This document shows positions 54,864 through 63,764 of a DNA stretch of 64,000 nucleotides, one piece after another; within the stretch, counting starts at the first letter, position 1, and every line of letters starts with the position of its first letter. The stretch covers positions 23,527 through 87,526 of the forward strand of contig CAZVGZ010000014.1 of NCBI GenBank assembly GCA_964627605.1, in the 5' to 3' direction. Both the position numbers and the translations under genes were made by a program. Source of the DNA: CAZVGZ01 sp964627605. GTDB lineage: Bacteria > Latescibacterota > MWCZ01 > CAZVGZ01. The notes beneath the pieces are model-generated. The model saw only the letters and a program-made list of their open reading frames with translations, did not search any database and was not told where the DNA came from.

Positions 54864-55013
54864 TCACTCCACCCGAATCCATCGCCAGATAACTCCGAAC
54901 TTTGGCCTTTTGCCCGTCATCAGTATCGCGACGCGGAAAACACGACCCACCAACCATATCTGCCCCACAACTACCACCAAAACACCCAGCAACACCAACG
55001 TGACCTCCCACTA
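54864..55013 (-). pseudogene. Severed C-terminus of the ABC-2 permease beyond an in-frame amber
   Basis: Directly after the TAG at 55011-55013 the same frame runs 48 more codons to TGA at 54864. It encodes WEVTLVLLGVLVVVVGQIWL followed by GRVFRVAILMTGKRPKF and IWRWIR, which is the usual last helix and cytoplasmic tail (RVGILMYGKRP...WIR) of NatB-type permeases. Reading through would give a 419-residue protein, the normal family length. So this stretch was part of the gene until a single nonsense change, or is reached by readthrough. Confidence 0.72.
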
Positions 55014-56123
55014 GGGCACCGAGGTTAGACTGACGCGGATATACATCAGAATTGGCGCGAACCACGGCACGCGAGACAGTGTCGCTATGAGCGGGCTGTC
55101 GGGCTTATTGATCGCCGTGCCGGATATCAGCATAGGAACGAACACCAACATCACCACCGGAAGTTGAAGCTGCTTGGCCTCCTCCTCAGAACCGCACACC
55201 GCCCCCACTCCTGCAAGAAGTGTGGCAAACATCGTGTAACCCAGGAGGTAACTGACGCCAATCGTCAGAATCGCGCCCACCTGTACTGTTGGCAGATACT
55301 TAGCCGCTGAGGTGAGTTGGCCGATCTCCATACCAACAGTGAGCACCGCGATCCACACCGCCATCTGCGTTGCACCAACCGCGCCGATCCCAACAATCTT
55401 GCCTGCCATCACCTCAAACGGCGAAGCGCCCCCCAATACCATCTCCATTACCCTCGATGTCTTGTCCTGGATCACGCTTGACATCGTCATCGCACCATAG
55501 ATCACAATGGACAGGTATATGAGAAATGACAGCAAGAAGGAGGTAATGAAGGTCTGCGGCACGCCACTCACAGAACCACCGTCATCTACCGCGTCTTCCC
55601 CAAGGCGCATCATTCTCGGTGACCGGACATCCCTAAGCCGATTGATCTCCTCAAGGTCAATGCCGAAATCACGGAACCTGAAGTCTATGACAACTCCCCG
55701 AAGCGCCCTTCGAACGCTATGCCACACCACCAGATTGGGCGCGTCGCGAGTCAGATATTGGGCACCGCCGCTCTCTACAACACCTGGCGGCAGCCACAAT
55801 AGGGCCTGGATCCGGCCTTTCAGCAGAGCTGATATCGCACCGGCCAATGTCCCTTCTCGGCCTGTCCAGAGATGCCAATCATATATCGGTCGCCCATTCT
55901 TGAGTGTGTCGTCAAGCGCCTGGACAAGTGCCGCAGCGACTGCACCGTCCACGTCAGCTACTCCGATCTGTCGAGGGCGTTCAGGTTCACGCGTCTCAAG
56001 CAGCGCGGGCACCGCCATCGCCGCCGCCATCAGTATGGGCAGACCGAACGTGCTGAAAAGAAACGCCTTCGAGCGCACGCGTGTCAAATACTCCCGGCGG
56101 ACTAACGCTCGGATGGGGGTCAT
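55011..56123 (-). CDS. ABC-2 type (NatB-like) permease, stopped by a premature amber codon
   Basis: The 370-residue protein has an N-terminal helix (TRVRSKAFLFSTFGLPILMAAAM), a large periplasmic region, then five helices including LLSFLIYLSIVIYGAMTMSSVIQDKTSRVMEMVLGGASP (the ABC-2 core motif) and LLGYTMFATLLAGVGAVCGSEEEAKQLQLP. It lacks the family's final helix because of TAG at 55011. With the ATP-binding gene upstream, overlapping 4 bases, it would form an exporter of sodium, a peptide or a lipid-like compound. Whether the shortened protein works is uncertain. Confidence 0.82.
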   Translation of the reverse strand: MTPIRALVRREYLTRVRSKAFLFSTFGLPILMAAAMAVPALLETREPERPRQIGVADVDGAVAAALVQALDDTLKNGRPIYDWHLWTGREGTLAGAISALLKGRIQALLWLPPGVVESGGAQYLTRDAPNLVVWHSVRRALRGVVIDFRFRDFGIDLEEINRLRDVRSPRMMRLGEDAVDDGGSVSGVPQTFITSFLLSFLIYLSIVIYGAMTMSSVIQDKTSRVMEMVLGGASPFEVMAGKIVGIGAVGATQMAVWIAVLTVGMEIGQLTSAAKYLPTVQVGAILTIGVSYLLGYTMFATLLAGVGAVCGSEEEAKQLQLPVVMLVFVPMLISGTAINKPDSPLIATLSRVPWFAPILMYIRVSLTSVP

Positions 56124-57016
56124 GGACCACGCACCGCATCTATGAAAAGGTCTTCCAGGGACGGCTCTATAACTTGGAATCGCGCAACCGAGCCACGACG
56201 CACGAGCGCCTGCAAAAGGCGCTGAGGATCAGCGTCATCCGCCAATGCAAGACGCCATGTTTCACCGTCTTGAGCCGCGTCCTTCACCAGTCTCGGATCG
56301 TACACCGCAGTCCTGTCGCCGTGATAGACCACTTCCACCACATTTGGCGTATTTTTGGACTTTATCTCCGCAATGTTTCCTGCCAGCATCGCCGTCCCGC
56401 GATTGAGAAGACAGATGTCGTCGCACAACCTCTCAGCCTGATCCATCCGGTGTGTGGACAGTATGATCGTCTTGCCGTCATCTCGCAGCTCGTTAATGGT
56501 GCCTCTCAAAAGCTCCGCGTTCACCGGGTCCAGGCCCTGGAACGGTTCGTCCAATATCAACACCGGCGGGTCATGGATAAACGTGGTAAGAAGCTGCACT
56601 TTCTGCTGCATCCCCCTCGACAGACTATCGATCCGCTTCGATTCCCATCCCTCCGCCCCCAACCTATCCAGCCAGATTCTCGCTCGCTGCCGGGAGTCAA
56701 CTTTGGACAGGCCTCCCAACATCCCGAAAAACAGCAGTGAGTCGAGAACGCTCATCCGGGGGTACAGCCCTCGCTCTTCAGGCAGGTACCCAAAATGGCT
56801 ACGCCACCGATCATCTTTTGCGGCACCCTCCAACTCAACGACCCCTCCATCAGGCGAATAGATGTCCAGGACCAGTCTGATTGTCGTGGTTTTGCCAGCG
56901 CCATTAGGACCCAATAGCCCGAAAACCGAGCCTTCAGAGACAACGAAACTAAGGTCGTCCACTACAGTGGTGTCATTAAATCCGTAGGAGAGGTTTCTTA
57001 CGTTCAGTGAGGGCAT
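56120..57016 (-). CDS. ABC transporter ATP-binding protein (NatA-like)
   Basis: The start at 57016 (MPSLNVRNLSYGF) fits the normal ABC domain start; a longer frame adds 32 residues that look non-coding. The product is 298 residues: Walker A GPNGAGKTT at 36-44, a GYLPEERGLYPRM Q-loop-region segment, signature LSRGMQQKV, Walker B VLILDEPFQGLDP, and STHRMDQAERLCDD with the H-loop. The C-terminal extension (~residues 215-298) is typical of NatA-type proteins. It pairs with the ABC-2 permease. The GYLPEERGLYP motif is characteristic of the NatA/EcsA-like group that pairs with ABC-2 permeases. Confidence 0.9.
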   Translation of the reverse strand: MPSLNVRNLSYGFNDTTVVDDLSFVVSEGSVFGLLGPNGAGKTTTIRLVLDIYSPDGGVVELEGAAKDDRWRSHFGYLPEERGLYPRMSVLDSLLFFGMLGGLSKVDSRQRARIWLDRLGAEGWESKRIDSLSRGMQQKVQLLTTFIHDPPVLILDEPFQGLDPVNAELLRGTINELRDDGKTIILSTHRMDQAERLCDDICLLNRGTAMLAGNIAEIKSKNTPNVVEVVYHGDRTAVYDPRLVKDAAQDGETWRLALADDADPQRLLQALVRRGSVARFQVIEPSLEDLFIDAVRGP

Positions 57017-57332
57017 TTCTCTTGCAGCCGATATCTGTTCGGTCAGCCTCGATAAGCGAAATCGCGGATGCAAGCGCGGCGGAAGCTCACCCCAAGGCGT
57101 CCAAATCCTCACACTTTACATACGCTATCAGACTATCTCCGCCCTGTTTGGCGATGGGTGTGCTATCTGCTTAGGCGACACAAATTCAAGTATAAGTTCG
57201 TAGATTGGGTGATGCCAGCATACCATACCGAGCGACGTGCTTCATGGAACCCGACCGGCTGTGCAGCCGTCCGAACACCTGGCGAAAACTGACGACCGGA
57301 TTCACTCCAAAAAAGAATGAAAGACAGAGATA
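57017..57332. other. Divergent intergenic region between ABC exporter and DUF4175-like gene
   Basis: About 316 bases lie between two outward-facing genes. It should carry promoters for both. An AT-rich stretch near 57185-57205 (TTCAAGTATAAGTTCG) could include a -10, but no paired -35 is convincing. No small gene or inverted repeat of note was found. Confidence 0.35.
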
Positions 57333-60300
57333 TTGCGACCGCTAGTTAGCCTCATAGATCGCCTGCGCTCCCAGGAGCGGCGAGTTCGTATCAGCAAAGG
57401 CTTTGCGCTGTTTGCGACCACCGTTTTCGCATCGGTGTGGGTGATGACAGTGATCGAATCGCTGTTGAGTTTGCCGCCAAACGGGCGCATCGCCCTTTGG
57501 GCGGGCCTATTGCTCATCGTGGGCTTTGGCACACTGAGAACCGCCTGGCGTGACTATCAGGGCGTGCCAAACCCCAGAGATGCTGCCAAGCTAATCGAAT
57601 CCGAGTTTCCGCAGTTTGAGGAGAGTTTGGCCGCTGGGCTTGAGTTTACGACATCGGGACCACCATTTGGCGAATCGGTTGATCTAGCGGTGGCCGTAGC
57701 AGATCAGGCTGACGAGAGGAGCCTGGGCCTCGATATCGGCCAACTGACCGACACCAAGCCGCTGAGACGATGGGCATCGGCGTTTGCACTCAGCGCCCTA
57801 CTCTGGGCGATTACTATCTGGCAGTTCGCTCCGACGGCACTCCCAGCATTCACCCGCCTTACCCACCCGCTGACCCGCTACACCACCGCGCCACAACTGA
57901 CACTCTCGCTGCTCCCTGGATCAGTGGAACTGGTTAAGGGCGACAGTCTTGCGACACAAACGCTCGCCACTGGTGCCATACCTGAGTCAATTACACTTCA
58001 GTCCCGCAAAACAGGCTCCTTAGTCTGGCTGGACACCTATGTCACGGTGGGCGACCAGAGGATAGCATCCCATGTGTTGGGCCCGATAAATGAGAGCATC
58101 GACTATCGTGCAAAAGCCGAGGACGCCGTTAGCCAAACTCACACAGTCACAGCGATTGACCCGCCTGTCGCCAGGCGTCTTTGGGCGGTGCTCACGCCGC
58201 CGCGCTACGCAGGTCTTCCATCGCAGGAACTACCGGAGGGCGACGGCAACATAGAAGGTCTAGTGGACACCAAAGCATCGATTACACTCAACTCCAGCAA
58301 GCCGCTTCAAGGGGTCTGGGCGGTGTTCGCGTCAGGAGACACGATTGAGGGGCTTACCGACAAGCACGAGGCCAAGCTCTCGTTTCGTGTCCAGCGATCA
58401 GGCACCTATGCTCTTCGCCTGTTGGACACTCAGGGCTACTACAACAAAAACCCTATAGATTACCAGGTCACCGCGCTGCCCGATGAGTACCCGTCCGTCG
58501 CGGTTGTTGAGCCGGGGCAAGACAGGGACTTGAGCAACGATTTTGTCGTGGAACTGATAGTTGAGGGGGCGGACGATTTCGGCTTTAGCCGGTTGTCCCT
58601 GATCTATCGTGGCCCATCAGGCGTTGAGAGCACGACCGATATCCCGTTCACCAAAATAGACCGCCGCCACATGGCCGCCAGGTGGGTCTGGGATCTTGGG
58701 GGTCTAGTTCTGCTCCCTGACGATAGGGTCACCTATAAAGCCCAGGTGTGGGACAACGACAGAGCTACCGGCCCAAAGTCGTCTGACAGCAGAACCTATA
58801 CCCTCAGATTCCCCTCCGTGGAAGAGATATTTGACGAATCGCTCCACCGGCAACAGGCCGAGGTCGCCAAGGGTGAGGATATACTGGAGCGTACAAGGGA
58901 GCTAAGGCAGACGCTAGAGCAGATGCGTCGTGAGCTTCTTAAGACCAGAGAGATGGATTGGGATAGAAAACAGCAGACTGCTCGGGTGTTGGAGGAGGAG
59001 CAGCAGCTTGGCGAACAGGTCGAAGATATGGTCGAGCAGTTGGAACAGTCGATGGAGAAACTTGAGCGCCACAACGTCTTAGGCTCTGAAACCATGGAGA
59101 AGATACTCCAGATCAGAGAGCTGATGCGTGAGCTGATACCCGCCGAGATGAGAGAACGGCTCCAAGAGTTGATGTCAGACATGCAGAAAAAGTTCAACCC
59201 TCAGGAGATGACCGAGGCGATGGAGCGCGTGGCGCAGGATCAGCGCAACTTAGAGGAGCGGCTCGACAGAACCCTAGAGCTTCTCAAGCGCGCTCAGACC
59301 GAACAACGGATGGACGCGCTGGCCAAACAGCTTGAGGAGATCGCTGACCGACAGGAACGCATCAAAGACAAGATCGCCGAGTCTTCCAATGATAACCTCT
59401 CCCGTGAGCAACAAGAGTTGGCTGACGCCACCAGACGTGCACAGGAGCAGCTAGAGCAGCTGAGCCAGGATGTGCCTCAAGAGACCGGGGAGACCGCAGG
59501 CGACAGTCTGTCCGATCTCGCCAGCCAGATGGAGCAGCAGCGACTCAGCCAACGGATGGACGAACTTTCACGCCAACTCTCAGAAGGTAGAACCGGATCA
59601 GAACAGAAGCAGCAAGCGCAAGAGCTATCCCAAAGCATGAGGGACGCCGCTGACAAAATGCGCAAGATGGCGCACGATATGAAATCCGATCAACAACAAC
59701 AGGACATGACAGCGATGCGCAAGATCGTCGCTGATCTGGTCTCAGTCTCATTCCTGCAAGAGAACGCATGGCAAGTGACTGAGGATGGTGGCGGTGGAGT
59801 CATAAACGACCTGGCTGAAGACCAGCAGATGGTCCTCCAGGCCACTCAGAGTCTTACCAACCGATTAGCAGAAGCCGGTCGCCAGATGGCTCATATGCCC
59901 GCCAAGGCGCTGGTGTACTTAGGCGGTGCCGCGCAAGATATGCACTCGGCAATAGCTCAGATCTCCGAGCGACGTCCGAACCTCATGGCGATGTCAACGC
60001 ACCAAGAGACAGCCATGGGGCTTATCAACGACGCCGTTCTGACTCTCATGCACACCCTCGATCAGAGCCAACAACAACAGCAACTGAGCGGAGGGGGTCT
60101 GGAGCAGTTGATGGAAGCGCTTGGTCAACTGACCGAACAGCAGCAGGCGTTGGGAAGCGGCTTTAGCCCGCTGTTGGGTCGTACGCCTGGATCGCTCTCG
60201 CCCAGCGAACAGGCCGCTCTGGCGCAGATGTCCACCCAACAGGAGGCGATACGTCGGGCGTTGGAACGACTAAGAGAGCAGCTAGAACAATACGAGCAGG

Positions 60301-60662
60301 TCTTGGGCGACCTGGGCAAGGTCGGCAGTGGGATGGACCAGCAGGCCCAAGACCTAAGGCGTGGACGACTTGGCAACGACGTGCTTGACAGGCAGCGGCG
60401 GATCATCAGAAAACTGCTCGACGCCCAGAGATCTATCCACAATCAGGGGCAGGGAAGACGCAGGGAAGCCACAGCAGCAAAATCGTTTGATCCGAGCAAC
60501 CCAGGCGAACTACCGCAGAGCTTGGGCGAACGCCGGATGCTCCTTAGAGAGATGATGATGCGAGCGTTGAGGGCTGGATATCCGCCAGAATACCGCGACC
60601 TTATCCGCCGGTACTATCAGCGTCTGATCGACATGGACGCCGTGGTTGTCGAAGCGCCATAG
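57333..60662 (+). CDS. DUF4175-like membrane protein with long coiled coil
   Basis: The only reasonable start is TTG at 57333: an in-frame TGA lies just upstream (57318) and the next ATG falls inside the first helix. The product is 1,109 residues. Two helices near the N-terminus (KGFALFATTVFASVWVMTVIESLL, then IALWAGLLLIVGFG) and a third near residue 150 precede a periplasmic beta region (~170-490; PPRYAGLPSQELPEGDG, DDFGFSRLSLIYRGPSG). The rest is a long Glu/Gln/Arg-rich helical stalk (~500-1,000), then a compact tail. This is the plan of DUF4175 proteins, usually next to MoxR/BatA-type genes, absent here. Probably an envelope structural or stress protein. Confidence 0.65.
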   Translation: MRPLVSLIDRLRSQERRVRISKGFALFATTVFASVWVMTVIESLLSLPPNGRIALWAGLLLIVGFGTLRTAWRDYQGVPNPRDAAKLIESEFPQFEESLAAGLEFTTSGPPFGESVDLAVAVADQADERSLGLDIGQLTDTKPLRRWASAFALSALLWAITIWQFAPTALPAFTRLTHPLTRYTTAPQLTLSLLPGSVELVKGDSLATQTLATGAIPESITLQSRKTGSLVWLDTYVTVGDQRIASHVLGPINESIDYRAKAEDAVSQTHTVTAIDPPVARRLWAVLTPPRYAGLPSQELPEGDGNIEGLVDTKASITLNSSKPLQGVWAVFASGDTIEGLTDKHEAKLSFRVQRSGTYALRLLDTQGYYNKNPIDYQVTALPDEYPSVAVVEPGQDRDLSNDFVVELIVEGADDFGFSRLSLIYRGPSGVESTTDIPFTKIDRRHMAARWVWDLGGLVLLPDDRVTYKAQVWDNDRATGPKSSDSRTYTLRFPSVEEIFDESLHRQQAEVAKGEDILERTRELRQTLEQMRRELLKTREMDWDRKQQTARVLEEEQQLGEQVEDMVEQLEQSMEKLERHNVLGSETMEKILQIRELMRELIPAEMRERLQELMSDMQKKFNPQEMTEAMERVAQDQRNLEERLDRTLELLKRAQTEQRMDALAKQLEEIADRQERIKDKIAESSNDNLSREQQELADATRRAQEQLEQLSQDVPQETGETAGDSLSDLASQMEQQRLSQRMDELSRQLSEGRTGSEQKQQAQELSQSMRDAADKMRKMAHDMKSDQQQQDMTAMRKIVADLVSVSFLQENAWQVTEDGGGGVINDLAEDQQMVLQATQSLTNRLAEAGRQMAHMPAKALVYLGGAAQDMHSAIAQISERRPNLMAMSTHQETAMGLINDAVLTLMHTLDQSQQQQQLSGGGLEQLMEALGQLTEQQQALGSGFSPLLGRTPGSLSPSEQAALAQMSTQQEAIRRALERLREQLEQYEQVLGDLGKVGSGMDQQAQDLRRGRLGNDVLDRQRRIIRKLLDAQRSIHNQGQGRRREATAAKSFDPSNPGELPQSLGERRMLLREMMMRALRAGYPPEYRDLIRRYYQRLIDMDAVVVEAP

Positions 60663-60686
60663 ACCACGCGTCACCACATCCGACTA

Positions 60687-61655
60687 ATGCACATTCCAAA
60701 GACCGCTATGAACCGAGTGGCACCGAAGATTCCGATCATCACAGGGCCCACCGCTTCAGGAAAAACCCAAGCTGTCATCGCTCTGGCACAGCGTTGGCCA
60801 CTGGTGGTTGTTTCCGCCGATTCGCGGCAGATATATCGCCAATGTAACATAGGCACAGCCAAGCCCTCCAAAGAGCAGCAGAACACAGTTCGCCACAGGC
60901 TCATAGATATTTTGGACCCCAACGAAACCTACAGCGCAGCGATGTTCAGGGATGACGCCGAAAGAGCTATTTTGGAAGCGTTTGAATCGGGCCAACTACC
61001 TATAGTGGTTGGGGGTACAGGTTTCTACATATCAGCGCTTATGGGCAGACTGAATGAGATTCCAGAGGTTCCTGCTGATGTGAGAGAAAAGGTACAGAAT
61101 GAAGTCACGCAGCTTGGACGGATCTCGGCCCACAGCAGGTTGACGCAGATCGACCCAGAAGCGGCCGACAACATCAACCCATCGGACTCTCAGCGTATAT
61201 CAAGGGCGCTGTCTGTATATAAACACACTGGAAAACCGATCTCCTGGTTTTGGAGCAGGCCCAATCAACCACAACGATTCGCCACATCCGTTTGGGCGCT
61301 CGACTTACCCACCGAAACGCTCAATCAAAGAATTGCCGGACGGGTGGAGAGCATGATCGATGAGGGGTTAGCTCAAGAGGTAGCGGGGTTGATCGCCGAT
61401 GGTTATAGCTGGGATGACCCTGGCCTCTCGGCGGTGGGCTATCGGGAGTTTAGAGAGCACTTTGAAAATGAAGCCGACATTTCTAGTGTTGTTTCGCAGA
61501 TAGCGGCGAACACCCGCCGCTACGCCAAACGACAGAGAACCTGGCTTAGACGCGAAGAGGATGTGATCTGGACAAAACCAGACCTGCTTGCCGACTCGCC
61601 GGAATTGACCGACCTTCTTGACAGCGGCGCCGGCGCCGCCAGCCAGTTAACATAG
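60687..61655 (+). CDS. miaA: tRNA dimethylallyltransferase
   Basis: MiaA adds a dimethylallyl group to A37 of tRNAs reading codons starting with U. The 322-residue product carries the P-loop GPTASGKT (20-27 from the first ATG), the DSRQIYRQCNIGTAKP segment, the GTGFYISAL motif, and TRRYAKRQRTWLRRE near the C-terminus. The start at 60687 or ATG at 60708 is unresolved, because neither has a strong Shine-Dalgarno. It follows the DUF4175-like gene by 24 bases. A 16-bp GC palindrome lies at its 3' end. Confidence 0.95.
   Translation: MHIPKTAMNRVAPKIPIITGPTASGKTQAVIALAQRWPLVVVSADSRQIYRQCNIGTAKPSKEQQNTVRHRLIDILDPNETYSAAMFRDDAERAILEAFESGQLPIVVGGTGFYISALMGRLNEIPEVPADVREKVQNEVTQLGRISAHSRLTQIDPEAADNINPSDSQRISRALSVYKHTGKPISWFWSRPNQPQRFATSVWALDLPTETLNQRIAGRVESMIDEGLAQEVAGLIADGYSWDDPGLSAVGYREFREHFENEADISSVVSQIAANTRRYAKRQRTWLRREEDVIWTKPDLLADSPELTDLLDSGAGAASQLT
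61624..61639. repeat. 16-bp perfect GC palindrome at the end of miaA
   Basis: GCGGCGCCGGCGCCGC is its own reverse complement and lies 17 bases before the miaA stop, between convergent genes. There is no loop or T tract, so it is not a standard terminator. It encodes part of the Ala/Gly run SGAGAAS. Confidence 0.5.
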
Positions 61656-61670
61656 GAGATCTGGATATGT

Positions 61671-62069
61671 TTATAGGCCAATTCGCTTTTCCAAACCCAA
61701 AATCAACCCAAACGCTGCGGTCGTTGCCCCTCGACCCCACCGGTCGCTACTGAGCCAGTAGCCGATGCGCCCAGAGCGAGCGCTTCTATGGATGTGGCTG
61801 AGCGAGATAGACCCTATTACAGTGTCGTCGTTGTCAACGATCGCGAACGAAATCGAACTGGTCTTCTCGCACCAGGTTTCAGTTTTTGTTAGCACCTCCT
61901 CACCGCACACAACCTCCCCTTCCCGAAACACAAGCTTTGAGCCCAGTCGGGTGTCACAGGACATGATATGCGCAAGATGGCCTGCGTATCTCTCTGTCAA
62001 CTGCGATAGCGAAATAGCACCGTCTTCAATACGAGAACAGTCGGCCCTCAACTTTGTAGCGTCACACAT
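61671..62069 (-). CDS. GNAT acetyltransferase, C-terminally truncated
   Basis: The product is about 132 residues (start ATG 62069; a GTG at 62081 is possible). It matches the RimJ/RimL-type GNAT N-terminal and central parts: ISLSQLTERYAGHL, SSISFAIVDNDDTVIGSISLS, RIGYWLSSDRWGRGATTAAF (acetyl-CoA binding motif A, with GRGATT in place of the usual G-x-G-x-T/A). The chain stops at EKRIGL, where the family continues into the VxxxNxxSxxVLEKLGF motif B strand and helix. It is cut 16 bases from the convergent miaA end. Probably a non-functional remnant, or a very short variant. Confidence 0.6.
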   Translation of the reverse strand: MCDATKLRADCSRIEDGAISLSQLTERYAGHLAHIMSCDTRLGSKLVFREGEVVCGEEVLTKTETWCEKTSSISFAIVDNDDTVIGSISLSHIHRSARSGRIGYWLSSDRWGRGATTAAFGLILGLEKRIGL

Positions 62070-62091
62070 CGAAACACACACCTGAGCCGCC

Positions 62092-63402
62092 CTATTTCTT
62101 ACCCAGTTCAGCTTTGGCGGTGTCTCTGGCCCTCTGCACCTGAAAACACTCCATCTGGTTGCGGTTCATAACTTTTGTCGCCACACGTTTGGCCTGCTTC
62201 AGCGCCATAAACCCGTCTCGTATCTCTAGTGCGAGCGCGCGCCCGAGCCACTCTCTGGCCTGCGAAGCGTAGGCTGCTGTGCCTGTGGCCCAATGGGTAT
62301 CGCCACCGAACGCAAATAGCTTGTTGACAGGTGCGCCATGGAGGTACGTCCGAACGAACTCCATTCCAGTGTAGGGGTTCATCGACCAACCCCAACACAT
62401 GTCGGCATAGATGTTTCGATACTGCTTGGCCATCGCCACCAACTCGTTGCCGTAGGGATAGGCCATGTGCATACAGACCAACCGCGCATCTGGGTAGGCT
62501 TTGGCGAGATTGCTCAAGTGCCCTGCGCGAATCCTGGAAGGTTCCAGATTGTCGTTTCCGGCATAAAACCCGGTGTGCATTTTGAACGGCAGATCGTATT
62601 CAGTCGCCAGCTCAACACCTCTTGCCCAGCCCCAATCCCCCAAACAGAGCTGCTCTTCAACCGTCAGCGTCCTCTCGCGAAGATGTTTTGTCAGTAGCCG
62701 TTCAACCTCAGCATCGTCTCTCTTCTGCCACAGAAGCGTCCGCCCATACGCATGTTGCGATTTGACGCCCGTGGCATAGTTGGCGTACCTGTCGAAAATC
62801 GTCTCCATGATTCGGCGATAGGACTTAAGATCGGTGATGTCGCCGCCAAGATGCTCCAGAAGCCCTGTTATGTTGGGCAGTCCACCAGAAATGTGCGCCC
62901 ATGAGATGTCGTGGAAGAAGAACCCTGGCCCCGACTGGTCTGGTGCTGGTGGCCAGCCGCCGTCTATCTGCACATGGTCCAGGTTGGCTATTTTTTTCAA
63001 AATCCTATACCGCTCACCAGGACGCCTAAGCTTCATCAGTGTCATTTTGGCTTTGGCCAACGCCTTGCCCGTAATCCTGTCAATCCCATATATCTCCTTG
63101 GCTTGCCTGGCCATCGCCTCCCCATAGCCGGTGTGCCGTATCTGTCGCCATGCGCCCTTGATGCCGTCCCATCTCTCCTTGACATCTATGTCCGGCCTGT
63201 TTCTGGCTCTGTCGAGGGCATCCGTATCCACCACCGCCGAGTAGAAGTCCGATGGCACATATGTGCTCAATAGGTCTTGAAGAACGTCTTGAGGCCCGTC
63301 GTTCACCCAGGCGTCCTCGCTGCCCAGATGTTCGTGGCTGTCGACTAAGGGTGTCGCCTTGATGTGTTGGGCAAGCTCTGGATTAACGAGAGCGTCGGCC
63401 AT
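62092..63402 (-). CDS. Metal-dependent amidohydrolase (COG2159/uronate-isomerase-like)
   Basis: The 436-residue protein has the amidohydrolase TIM-barrel metal sites: VDSHEHLGS at residues ~20-27, a mid-chain FKMHTGFYAG, VCMHMAYPYGNE, and FGGDTHWA near the end with the catalytic Asp. Family members hydrolyse or decarboxylate ring compounds or, in the uronate-isomerase branch, isomerise uronic acids. The length and DSHEH start fit either. No signal peptide is seen, so it is cytoplasmic. It is followed closely by the truncated GNAT, and a start-to-start gap of 362 bases separates it from the propeller gene on the right. Confidence 0.8.
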   Translation of the reverse strand: MADALVNPELAQHIKATPLVDSHEHLGSEDAWVNDGPQDVLQDLLSTYVPSDFYSAVVDTDALDRARNRPDIDVKERWDGIKGAWRQIRHTGYGEAMARQAKEIYGIDRITGKALAKAKMTLMKLRRPGERYRILKKIANLDHVQIDGGWPPAPDQSGPGFFFHDISWAHISGGLPNITGLLEHLGGDITDLKSYRRIMETIFDRYANYATGVKSQHAYGRTLLWQKRDDAEVERLLTKHLRERTLTVEEQLCLGDWGWARGVELATEYDLPFKMHTGFYAGNDNLEPSRIRAGHLSNLAKAYPDARLVCMHMAYPYGNELVAMAKQYRNIYADMCWGWSMNPYTGMEFVRTYLHGAPVNKLFAFGGDTHWATGTAAYASQAREWLGRALALEIRDGFMALKQAKRVATKVMNRNQMECFQVQRARDTAKAELGKK

Positions 63403-63764
63403 CGTTCTTCTCCTGCAATGAAATAAAAAAGCACCGGCGGAATTTCAATCTTCAACGCGAAAGATGCCACCACCAACCCAGATAGGCCAATGCTCCGCCG
63501 CCAATTTTGAGTTCTTACGGCAGGCCATTTCATATCATTAGGCTATTTCGGTGCATTGATAGAGTCGATGGGCACCGCTAAGAGTAGTTCTGTCCGTTTA
63601 GACATAAGTGGGCGAATCGGACTAGCGACGGTATCTTCCAGGGATACGATTGAGATCGAAGCGAGTCTCTGCCTGCTCTACTAGAAGCGGCGCGGTCTGA
63701 TCTCTAATTTCCGACACCAGCAGAAAAAAAGGCTCTCCCCAAAAACCAGAGAGGATTACTGTAC
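63403..63764. other. Divergent intergenic region at right end
   Basis: About 362 bases between outward-facing genes. A 7-bp inverted pair (CGGCGGA at 63435-63441 and TCCGCCG at 63494-63500) is spaced too far to be a terminator. I see no gene and no clear promoter. Confidence 0.35.
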
